Source: Streptomyces sp. NBC_00572 (GTDB taxonomy: Bacteria > Actinomycetota > Actinomycetes > Streptomycetales > Streptomycetaceae). From it: a stretch of DNA of 64,000 nucleotides. Below are positions 26,050-32,750 of the stretch, piece after piece. The translations under genes and the position numbers were made by a program. Each line of letters starts with the position of its first letter. The first letter of the stretch is position 1. The notes below the pieces were generated by a model, which was not told where the DNA came from, made no database searches, and worked only from the letters and a program-made list of their open reading frames with translations. The stretch covers positions 868,001 through 932,000 of the forward strand of contig NZ_JAPENX010000001.1 of the NCBI RefSeq assembly GCF_026341815.1. Reading direction: 5' to 3'.

Positions 26050-27954
26050 GTGGACACGACCCTTCAGGACCCCCTCGTCGGGCGGCTGCTCGACGGCCGC
26101 TACCGCGTCGACGCGCGCATCGCCGTCGGCGGGATGGCCACGGTCTACCGGGCCGTCGACACCCGCCTCGACCGCGTCCTCGCGCTCAAGGTGATGCACC
26201 CCGCTCTCGCCACGGACGCCGCCTTCGTCGAGCGCTTCATCCGCGAGGCGAAGTCCGTCGCCCGGCTCTCGCACCCGAATGTCGTCGGTGTCTTCGACCA
26301 GGGCGCCGAGGGCGCGTACGTCTATCTGGCGATGGAGTACGTCGCCGGCTGCACCCTCCGTGACGTGCTGCGCGAGCGCGGCGCCCTCGCGCCCCGGGCC
26401 GCGCTCGACATCCTGGAGCCGGTGCTCGCCGCGCTCGGCGCCGCGCACCGGGCCGGGTTCGTGCACCGGGACATGAAGCCGGAGAACGTCCTGATAGGGG
26501 ACGACGGCCGGGTGAAGGTCGCGGACTTCGGTCTCGTGCGGGCCGTGGGCTCGGCGACGGCCACCACTGGTTCGGTCCTCGGCACCGTCTCGTACCTGGC
26601 GCCGGAGCAGATCGAGCACGGCACCGCCGACACCCGCGCCGATGTGTACGCCTGCGGTGTCGTCCTGTACGAGATGCTGACCGGCGGCAAGCCGCACTCG
26701 GGCGACACGCCCGCCCAGGTGCTCTACCAGCACCTCAGCACGGACGTGCCCGCCCCCTCGGCGACCGTTCCCGGGCTCGCCCTGGAGCTGGACGAGCTGG
26801 TCGCGGCGGCCACGGCCCGTAACCCCGAGGTCCGCCCGTACGACGCCGTCGCCCTGCTCGCCCTCCTCCGGGAGGCCCGCGCCGCGCTCGGCGACGAGCA
26901 GCTGGACGCCGTACCCCCGCAGGCGCGGTCCGAGGCCCGGGACACCACGGACGACCGGACCAGCGTGATCGCCCGGCCCGCACCGGCCGAGGCCGACGCG
27001 CACCAGGTGCTGCACACGAACCGGCTTCCGGCCCCTGAGCCGCCCGCGCCCGGCCGCCGTCGCCGGCCCCCGCGCGGCCCTCTGCTCCTCGTCCTCGGCG
27101 TTCTGCTGGCCCTCGGCCTGGGCGCCGGCGTCTGGTACATCAATTCCGGCCAGTTCACCCGGGTCCCCGCCGTGCTCGGCCAGACGGAGACCGAGGCGAC
27201 CAAGCGGATCACCGACGCCGGTCTTGAGGTCGGCACGACGAAGCGCGCGTTCAGCGACGTCTACGAGCGCGGCACCGTCATGGCCGTCGACCCGGCGCCC
27301 GGCGAGCGTCTCCGGGACAACGGCACGGTCACCCTGACCCTGTCCCGGGGCCCCGAGATCGTGAAGGTGCCCAACCTCAAGAACAAGCCACTCGCCGAGG
27401 CGAAGCGGGCCCTGGCGCAGGAGGGCCTGGTGGCCGGGGTGATCACCAGCGCGTTCAGCGACTCGGTCGCCCAGGGCGCGGTGATCAGTACGGACCCCGA
27501 GCCCGGCACCGAGCGCGCCCCCGACTCGGCCATCGCCCTGGTGGTCAGCAAGGGCTCCCCGATCGACGTCCCCGACGTCACCGGCGAGACCGTGGCCGAT
27601 GCCACGGCCCTGCTCCAGGACGAGGGGCTCAAGGTGGTCGTCGCCCCGGAGCGGATCAACTCGCCCGAGGACGCCGGATCAATCGCCGCCCAGTCCCTCG
27701 CCGGGGGCAGCCGGGCCGCCGAGGGCGACACCATCACCCTCACCGTCTCCAAGGGCCCCCGGCTCGTCGAGGTCCCGGACGTCACCGGCGAGTCGGTCGA
27801 CGACGCCCGTACGGCCCTGGAGGACGAGGGCTTCGAGGTGGAGATCAAGAAGTCCTTCCCCTACCTGGGCAACACGGTCGCGAGCCAGTCCGTGGAGGGC
27901 GGCTCCACCGCGCCCGAGGGCTCCGTCGTCACGATCACGATCAAGGGACTGTAG
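26050..27954 (+). CDS. Membrane serine/threonine protein kinase with four PASTA domains
   Basis: PknB/PknL-type receptor kinase: cytoplasmic kinase, one membrane helix, external PASTA repeats that in this family bind peptidoglycan fragments. The 634-residue protein has the glycine loop IAVGGMATVY, catalytic Lys47, catalytic loop HRDMKPEN (139-146), DFG, and APEQ after the activation loop. A juxtamembrane basic stretch leads to the helix at about 344-365, followed by four PASTA domains (about 373-634) with VPDVTGE-type starts in the third and fourth. The GTG at 26050 starts the conserved frame; upstream in-frame sequence is intergenic. endonuclease IV follows after 6 bases. Confidence 0.95.
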   Translation: MDTTLQDPLVGRLLDGRYRVDARIAVGGMATVYRAVDTRLDRVLALKVMHPALATDAAFVERFIREAKSVARLSHPNVVGVFDQGAEGAYVYLAMEYVAGCTLRDVLRERGALAPRAALDILEPVLAALGAAHRAGFVHRDMKPENVLIGDDGRVKVADFGLVRAVGSATATTGSVLGTVSYLAPEQIEHGTADTRADVYACGVVLYEMLTGGKPHSGDTPAQVLYQHLSTDVPAPSATVPGLALELDELVAAATARNPEVRPYDAVALLALLREARAALGDEQLDAVPPQARSEARDTTDDRTSVIARPAPAEADAHQVLHTNRLPAPEPPAPGRRRRPPRGPLLLVLGVLLALGLGAGVWYINSGQFTRVPAVLGQTETEATKRITDAGLEVGTTKRAFSDVYERGTVMAVDPAPGERLRDNGTVTLTLSRGPEIVKVPNLKNKPLAEAKRALAQEGLVAGVITSAFSDSVAQGAVISTDPEPGTERAPDSAIALVVSKGSPIDVPDVTGETVADATALLQDEGLKVVVAPERINSPEDAGSIAAQSLAGGSRAAEGDTITLTVSKGPRLVEVPDVTGESVDDARTALEDEGFEVEIKKSFPYLGNTVASQSVEGGSTAPEGSVVTITIKGL

Positions 27955-27960
27955 AAGCTG

Positions 27961-28812
27961 ATGCGCAACCCCGTCGGTGGCCATGTCCCGGTGGCCGGTG
28001 GCCTCGCCACGGTCGGCCTCGGTTACGCCCGTGAGCTCGGCGCCGAGACCGTGCAGGTCTTCGTCGCCAACCCGCGCGGCTGGGCCACCCCGCCCGGGAA
28101 CCCCGCCCAGGACGAACGCTTCCGCGCCGACTGCGCCGCCGAGTCGATCTCGGCCTGGGTCCACGCCCCGTACCTGATCAACTTCGGTTCCCACACCGAG
28201 GCCACCGCGGAGAAGTCGGTGGAGTCGATGCGGCACTCGCTGCGGCGGGGCCGCGAGATCGGCGCGAAGGGCGTGGTGGTGCACACCGGCTCGGCGACCG
28301 GGGGCCGCACGCGCGCGGTGGCGCTCGCGCAGGTGCGGGAGCTGCTGCTGCCGCTGCTCGACGAGCTGACGCACGAGGACGATCCGGATCTGCTCCTGGA
28401 GTCGACGGCCGGGCAGGGCTTCTCGCTCTGCTCGCGCGCGGAGGACTTCGGGCCGTACTTCGACGCGCTCGACCGTCATCCGAAGCTGGGGATCTGCCTC
28501 GACACCTGTCACATCTTCGCCGCCGGCCACGATCTGACCGGTCCGCACGGCGCGGCGCAGACGCTCGACCAGCTGGTGGCGACCGTGGGCGAGGGACGTC
28601 TGAAGCTGATCCACGCCAATGACTCCCAGGACGTCGTCGGCGCCCGCAAGGACCGGCACGCGAACATCGGCGTGGGTCACATCGGCGAGGACGCGTTCCG
28701 GAACCTCCTCCGCCACCCGGCGACCGAGGGCGTGCCGCTGATCATCGAGACGCCCGGCGGCACGGCGGGTCACCTCGCGGACGTGGATCTGCTCAAGAAG
28801 CTGAGGGACTGA
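27961..28812 (+). CDS. nfo: Deoxyribonuclease IV (apurinic/apyrimidinic endonuclease)
   Basis: Zinc-dependent TIM-barrel AP endonuclease of base excision repair. The 283-residue protein starts NPVGGHVPVAGGLA and carries the three AP_endonuc_2 signatures: VVVHTGS (about 102-108), LGICLDTCHIFAAGHDL (about 177-193) and LKLIHANDSQD with KDRHANIGVGHIG, giving the His/Asp/Glu metal ligands; IETPGG lies near the end. It starts 6 bases after the kinase stop and is probably co-transcribed with it. Confidence 0.92.
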   Translation: MRNPVGGHVPVAGGLATVGLGYARELGAETVQVFVANPRGWATPPGNPAQDERFRADCAAESISAWVHAPYLINFGSHTEATAEKSVESMRHSLRRGREIGAKGVVVHTGSATGGRTRAVALAQVRELLLPLLDELTHEDDPDLLLESTAGQGFSLCSRAEDFGPYFDALDRHPKLGICLDTCHIFAAGHDLTGPHGAAQTLDQLVATVGEGRLKLIHANDSQDVVGARKDRHANIGVGHIGEDAFRNLLRHPATEGVPLIIETPGGTAGHLADVDLLKKLRD

Positions 28813-28824
28813 CACGACTTCCCG

Positions 28825-28853
28825 TTGAGGAATACCCCTGGGGGGTATACGGT
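28825..28853 (+). promoter_or_regulatory. CsoR-like operator within the DUF4396 promoter
   Basis: ATACCCC-TGG-GGGGTAT (28832-28848) is an inverted repeat of the form bound by CsoR-type copper repressors. It lies between TTGAGG (28825-28830) and TACGGT (28848-28853), 17 bases apart, overlapping the -10, which is the expected position for repression. The operator form is known from Streptomyces and mycobacterial CsoR; binding at this site is inferred. Confidence 0.65.
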
Positions 28854-28897
28854 TCTTGCAACGGCAGGAACCGCTACCCGACCATGGGGGGCACCCG

Positions 28898-29509
28898 ATG
28901 CAGCACGACGCGCACGCCCATCACGACCACAGCACCCACACGGGCCACGAGGGTCACACGGCGGGACACGAAGGCCACCCGGCCCACGAGGGTCACCAGG
29001 AGCAGCACGGTGGCCATCAGGACCAGCACGGCACTCACCACGAGCACCACGGTGCTCACCACGCCCCCGGCAAGGTCTCCTGGTCCATGGCCGCCAAGGC
29101 CACGCTGCACTGCCTCACCGGCTGCGCCATCGGCGAGATCCTCGGCATGGTCATCGGCACCGCGCTCGGCTGGGGCAACACGCAGACGATGATCCTCGCG
29201 ATCATCCTGGCCTTCTTCTTCGGCTACGCGCTCACCCTGCGCGGCATCCTGGCCGCCGGCGTCGATTTCAAGACGGCCTTCAAGGTGGCGCTCGCCGCCG
29301 ACACCCTCTCCATCGCGGTGATGGAGATCATCGACAACGGCATCATCGCCCTCTGGCCCGGCGCCATGGACGCGCATCTCGACGAGGCGTTCTTCTGGAT
29401 CGTGCTCGCCATCGCGCTCGCCGCCGCCTTCGTGATCACCACGCCGGTCAACAAGTGGATGATCGGCCGCGGCAAGGGCCACGCGGTGGTCCACCAGTAC
29501 CACCACTGA
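28898..29509 (+). CDS. His-rich DUF4396 membrane protein, candidate copper-handling protein
   Basis: A 203-residue protein with a strikingly His-rich N-terminus (about residues 1-52; roughly a third His, with HxH, GH and EGH repeats), then four membrane helices matching DUF4396 (about 60-85, 89-110, 118-140, 155-180). The domain begins WSMAAKATLHCLTGCAIGEILGM, where Cys and His could bind metal. The end reads GHAVVHQYHH. The ATG at 28898 has GGGGGG upstream. A CsoR-like operator covers its promoter, so copper-responsive expression is likely. Whether it exports, imports or stores metal cannot be said. Confidence 0.75.
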   Translation: MQHDAHAHHDHSTHTGHEGHTAGHEGHPAHEGHQEQHGGHQDQHGTHHEHHGAHHAPGKVSWSMAAKATLHCLTGCAIGEILGMVIGTALGWGNTQTMILAIILAFFFGYALTLRGILAAGVDFKTAFKVALAADTLSIAVMEIIDNGIIALWPGAMDAHLDEAFFWIVLAIALAAAFVITTPVNKWMIGRGKGHAVVHQYHH

Positions 29510-29529
29510 ACGGCGAAAACAGACCGACG

Positions 29530-29560
29530 GACGGTCCGGGGCCTACAGCTCCGGGCCGTC
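29530..29560. terminator. Terminator between convergent DUF4396 and sulfite-oxidase-like genes
   Basis: A 13-bp stem with two G-T pairs (29530-29542 with 29548-29560) and a 5-base loop. It overlaps the last codons of the minus-strand gene. Confidence 0.6.
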
Positions 29561-30196
29561 TCCAGGTTCCTCCTGGTACGAGTACCGCTGCTCCGTCCAG
29601 GGGTCGCCGAGGTTGTGGTAGCCCCGCTCCTCCCAGAAGCCCCGGCGGTCGGCGGCCATGTACTCGACACCCCGGACCCACTTGGGGCCCTTCCACGCGT
29701 ACAGGTGCGGGACCACCAGGCGCAGCGGGAAACCGTGCTCGGCGGTGAGCAGCTCCCCGTCCTTGTGGGTGGCGAAAATCGTACGGTCCCCGGCGAAGTC
29801 GGCGAGTCGCATGTTGGCGCTGTAGCCGTACTCGGCCCAGACCATCACATGGGTGACCTGAGGCGCCGGCGGGGCGAGCTCAAGCACCGTACGGGCCGGG
29901 ACGCCACCCCATTCGGCCCCGAGCATGCTGAATTTCGTGACGCAGTGCAGATCGGCCTCGACCGTGGAGAACGGAAGGGCCGAGAACTCCTCGTGGTTCC
30001 AGCACCGCTTGTCACCGTCGGCCGTCGCGCCGAAGACGCGGAACTCCCAGCGGTCCGGTTTGAACTTGGGGACGGGCCCGTAATGGGTGACCGGCCAGCC
30101 GCGCTGGAGCCGCTGACCAGGCGGAAGGTCCGGTGAACGATCCGGCTGCCCCGCTTCCCGGTGTACTCCGCTCTCCGGCTGACCCATGTCATCCAT
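29543..30196 (-). CDS. Sulfite-oxidase-like molybdopterin oxidoreductase
   Basis: A 217-residue protein consisting only of the oxidoreductase molybdopterin-binding domain. It contains WEFRVFG, LPFSTVEADLHCVTKFS with the expected molybdenum-ligand Cys, and GFPLRLVVPHLYAWKGPKWVRGVEYM, the family's conserved C-terminal block. No signal peptide or Tat motif is seen, so it should be cytoplasmic. The natural substrate is unknown; related small actinobacterial proteins are annotated as sulfite oxidase-like. I chose the ATG at 30196; a second ATG three codons later is equally plausible. The frame continues upstream without a stop but only antisense to bfr. Confidence 0.87.
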   Translation of the reverse strand: MDDMGQPESGVHREAGQPDRSPDLPPGQRLQRGWPVTHYGPVPKFKPDRWEFRVFGATADGDKRCWNHEEFSALPFSTVEADLHCVTKFSMLGAEWGGVPARTVLELAPPAPQVTHVMVWAEYGYSANMRLADFAGDRTIFATHKDGELLTAEHGFPLRLVVPHLYAWKGPKWVRGVEYMAADRRGFWEERGYHNLGDPWTEQRYSYQEEPGDGPEL

Positions 30197-30364
30197 GGTG
30201 ACAGACGGCGAGGGGTGGTCATGACCAGGCGACCTCCCGCCGGGTCGGATCGGGGCAACTCCCACTAAGCCTGCACTTACTGGACGCCCCCCATTCGGGG
30301 TGCGAGGATGCGGCCATCCTGCCCAGTGACGGCGTAGACACGCAACGTGGAAGGAGCCTCTGCG

Positions 30365-30841
30365 ATGCAGGGCGACCCCGAGGTCCTCGAGTTCCTCAAC
30401 GAGCAGCTGACCGGCGAGCTGACGGCCATCAACCAGTACTGGCTGCACTACCGCATCCAGGACAACAAGGGGTGGACGAAGCTCGCCAAATACACGCGCG
30501 AAGAGTCCATCGATGAGATGAAGCACGCGGACAAGCTGACCGAGCGCATTCTGATGCTCGACGGCCTGCCCAATTACCAGCGGCTCTTCCACGTACGGGT
30601 CGGCCAGACCCTCACCGAGATGTTCCAGGCGGACCGCCAGGTCGAGGTGGAGGCGATCGACCGCCTCAAGCGCGGGATCGAGGTCATGCGGGCCAAGGGG
30701 GACATCACGTCCGCCAACCTCTTCGAGGAGATCCTGGCCGACGAGGAGCACCACATCGATTACCTGGACACGCAGCTGGAGCTGATCGAGTCCCTGGGTG
30801 AGGCGCTCTACATCTCGACGCTCATCGAGCAGCCCAGCTGA
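30365..30841 (+). CDS. bfr: Bacterioferritin
   Basis: Heme-containing iron storage protein forming a 24-subunit shell. The 158-residue protein carries the ferroxidase ligands in LTGELTAINQYWLHYRI (Glu18 area), EESIDEMKHADKLTERILMLDGLPN (Glu51, His54 region with the heme-ligand Met) and ILADEEHHIDYLDTQ. The ATG at 30365 has GGAAGGAG upstream. The Bfd gene converges on it with only 25 bases between stops, so storage and release functions are encoded together but transcribed apart. Confidence 0.96.
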   Translation: MQGDPEVLEFLNEQLTGELTAINQYWLHYRIQDNKGWTKLAKYTREESIDEMKHADKLTERILMLDGLPNYQRLFHVRVGQTLTEMFQADRQVEVEAIDRLKRGIEVMRAKGDITSANLFEEILADEEHHIDYLDTQLELIESLGEALYISTLIEQPS

Positions 30842-30866
30842 CAGCCCGGCCGGTGCTCCGGAGGGC

Positions 30867-31112
30867 TCAGGCGGCCTCGGAGAGGCCCTCGGGCTCGACG
30901 ACGTCGGCCGCCAGGGCGGGCATGCCCTGGTCCACGAGGTCACGTCGTGGGCAGTTGCCCCGGCCGAGAATGGCCTGAATGCGACGGACGCAGGAACCGC
31001 AGTCCGTACCGGCCTTGCAGGCCGACGCGATCTGGCGCGGCGTGCAGGCGCCCGCGTCGGCATGCTGCTTGACCTGCTTCTCCGTAACGCCGAAGCATGA
31101 GCAGACGTACAA
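30867..31112 (-). CDS. bfd: Bacterioferritin-associated ferredoxin, (2Fe-2S) protein
   Basis: An 81-residue BFD-type protein that delivers electrons to bacterioferritin to release iron. The four cluster cysteines are visible: C-x-C in VCSCFG (residues 4 and 6) and C-x2-C-type spacing in ACKAGTDCGSC (Cys38 and Cys41), with THE usual CTPRQIASAC between. A Glu/Ala-rich tail follows residue 55. The start is a TTG at 31112 with GGGAGG 9 bases upstream. An iron box lies 22 bases in front of the start, so expression should rise when iron is scarce. Confidence 0.9.
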   Translation of the reverse strand: MYVCSCFGVTEKQVKQHADAGACTPRQIASACKAGTDCGSCVRRIQAILGRGNCPRRDLVDQGMPALAADVVEPEGLSEAA

Positions 31113-31133
31113 CGCGGTTCACCTCCCGCCGTG

Positions 31134-31152
31134 ATCGATTAGGCTAACCTAA
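31134..31152 (-). promoter_or_regulatory. Iron box (DmdR/IdeR-type operator) upstream of bfd
   Basis: Read on the minus strand the site is TTAGGTTAGCCTAATCGAT, matching 16 of 19 positions of the IdeR/DmdR consensus TTAGGTTAGSCTAACCTAA. It lies about 22 bases before the bfd start, where a bound iron repressor would block transcription. Confidence 0.8.
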
Positions 31153-31194
31153 CCTTACCCGGCGACGCGGGACCGTAAAAGCCCTGGATACGAC

Positions 31195-31229
31195 GATGGG
31201 GCGCGGATCACATCGATCCGCGCCCCATC
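31195..31229 (-). terminator. Terminator after the DAHP synthase gene
   Basis: A perfect 15-bp stem (31195-31209 with 31215-31229) and 5-base loop lies 15 bases past the gene's stop. Confidence 0.85.
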
Positions 31230-31244
31230 CTCGTAGGTACCTAC

Positions 31245-32597
31245 TTACTGATCGCGGTACATCTCCGCGACCAGGAAGGCCAGGTCGAGGGACTGGCTGC
31301 GGTTGAGACGCGGGTCGCAGGCCGTCTCGTAGCGCTGGTGCAGGTCGTCGACGAAGATCTCGTCGCCGCCGCCCACGCACTCGGTGACGTCGTCACCGGT
31401 GAGCTCGACGTGGATGCCGCCCGGGTGGGTGCCCAGCGCCTTGTGGACCTCGAAGAAGCCCTTGACCTCGTCGAGCACGTCGTCGAAGCGGCGCGTCTTG
31501 TGGCCGGAGGCGGCCTCGAAGGTGTTGCCGTGCATCGGGTCGGTGACCCAGGCGACGACCGCACCGGAGGCGGTGACCTTCTCGACCAGCTCGGGGAGCT
31601 TGTCGCGGACCTTGTCGGCGCCCATGCGGACGATGAAGGTCAGCCGGCCCGGGTCGCGGTCCGGGTCGAGACGGTCGACGTACGTCAGCGCCTCGTCCAC
31701 CGAGGTGGTCGGGCCCAGCTTGATGCCGATCGGGTTCGAGATGCGCGCGGCGAACTCGATGTGGGCGTGGTCGAGCTGGCGGGTGCGCTCGCCGACCCAG
31801 ACCATGTGACCGGAGGTGTCGTACAGCTTGCCGGTGCGCGAGTCCGTACGGGTGAGGGCGCCCTCGTAGTCGAGCAGCAGCGCCTCGTGGGAGGCGTAGA
31901 ACTCGACGGCCTTGAACTCGGCCGGGTCGGTGCCACAGGCCTTCATGAAGTTCAGCGCGTTGTCGATCTCGCGGGCGAGCGCCTCGTAGCGCTGGCCCGA
32001 GGGGGACGACTTCACGAAGTCCTGGTTCCAGGCGTGCACCTGGCGCAGGTCGGCGTAGCCACCTGTGGTGAAGGCGCGCACCAGGTTGAGCGTGGAGGCG
32101 GAGGCGTTGTACATCCGCTTCAGGCGCTCGGGGTCCGGGATGCGGGACTTCTCGTCGAAGCCGAAGCCGTTGACCGAGTCGCCTCGGTACGTCGGCAGGG
32201 TCACGCCGTCACGGGTCTCGGTGCCCTTGGAGCGGGGCTTCGAGTACTGGCCGGCGATGCGGCCGACCTTCACCACGGGCACGGAGGCCGCGTAGGTGAG
32301 GACGGCGCTCATCTGGAGCAGCGTCTTGAGCTTGGCCCGGATGTGGTCGGCGGACACGGCGTCGAAGGCCTCGGCGCAGTCGCCGCCCTGGAGCAGGAAC
32401 GCCTCGCCACGGGCGACGGCTCCCATCCGGGCGCGCAGCTGGTCGCACTCGCCGGCGAAGACGAGCGGAGGATACGACTCGAGGTCCGCGATCACATCGC
32501 GCAGAGCCTCGGCATCGGGGTACTCGGGCTGCTGCGCCGCGGGCAGGTCTCGCCAGGTCGCCTTGGCGACGGCGTGGGTATCAGCGTTCACGGTCAC
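31245..32597 (-). CDS. aroH: Class II 3-deoxy-7-phosphoheptulonate (DAHP) synthase
   Basis: First enzyme of the shikimate pathway, condensing phosphoenolpyruvate and erythrose 4-phosphate. The 450-residue protein is of the plant-like class II type, as usual in Actinobacteria: LVFAGECDQLRARM, FLLQGGDCAEAFD (metal-binding Cys), VGRIAGQYSKPRS, GIKLGPTT, FIVRMG and VTDPMHGNT. I chose the GTG at 32597 (VTVNADTH); GTGs two codons earlier and two codons later are possible. It feeds the anthranilate synthase gene 3 kb away. No Trp leader or attenuator is visible in front of it. Confidence 0.95.
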   Translation of the reverse strand: MTVNADTHAVAKATWRDLPAAQQPEYPDAEALRDVIADLESYPPLVFAGECDQLRARMGAVARGEAFLLQGGDCAEAFDAVSADHIRAKLKTLLQMSAVLTYAASVPVVKVGRIAGQYSKPRSKGTETRDGVTLPTYRGDSVNGFGFDEKSRIPDPERLKRMYNASASTLNLVRAFTTGGYADLRQVHAWNQDFVKSSPSGQRYEALAREIDNALNFMKACGTDPAEFKAVEFYASHEALLLDYEGALTRTDSRTGKLYDTSGHMVWVGERTRQLDHAHIEFAARISNPIGIKLGPTTSVDEALTYVDRLDPDRDPGRLTFIVRMGADKVRDKLPELVEKVTASGAVVAWVTDPMHGNTFEAASGHKTRRFDDVLDEVKGFFEVHKALGTHPGGIHVELTGDDVTECVGGGDEIFVDDLHQRYETACDPRLNRSQSLDLAFLVAEMYRDQ

Positions 32598-32750
32598 ACG
32601 CACAACATTACGGGGTTCTTCGTCCGGTCCTGTCCCCCTGCCCAGTGACTGAGACGCGCGCCCGGAATGTCACCCGCTGATATTCACGCCATCGAGTGGT
32701 GTTACCCTCTGGCCCGTTTCACTTTAAACAGTCGAATCACAGGGGTGGGC

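Noticed and set aside
29543..31063. Extended 506-residue version of the sulfite-oxidase-like protein
   Set aside because: The extra N-terminal 289 residues are antisense to bfr and its promoter and show no domain; the ATG near 30196 gives the family length.
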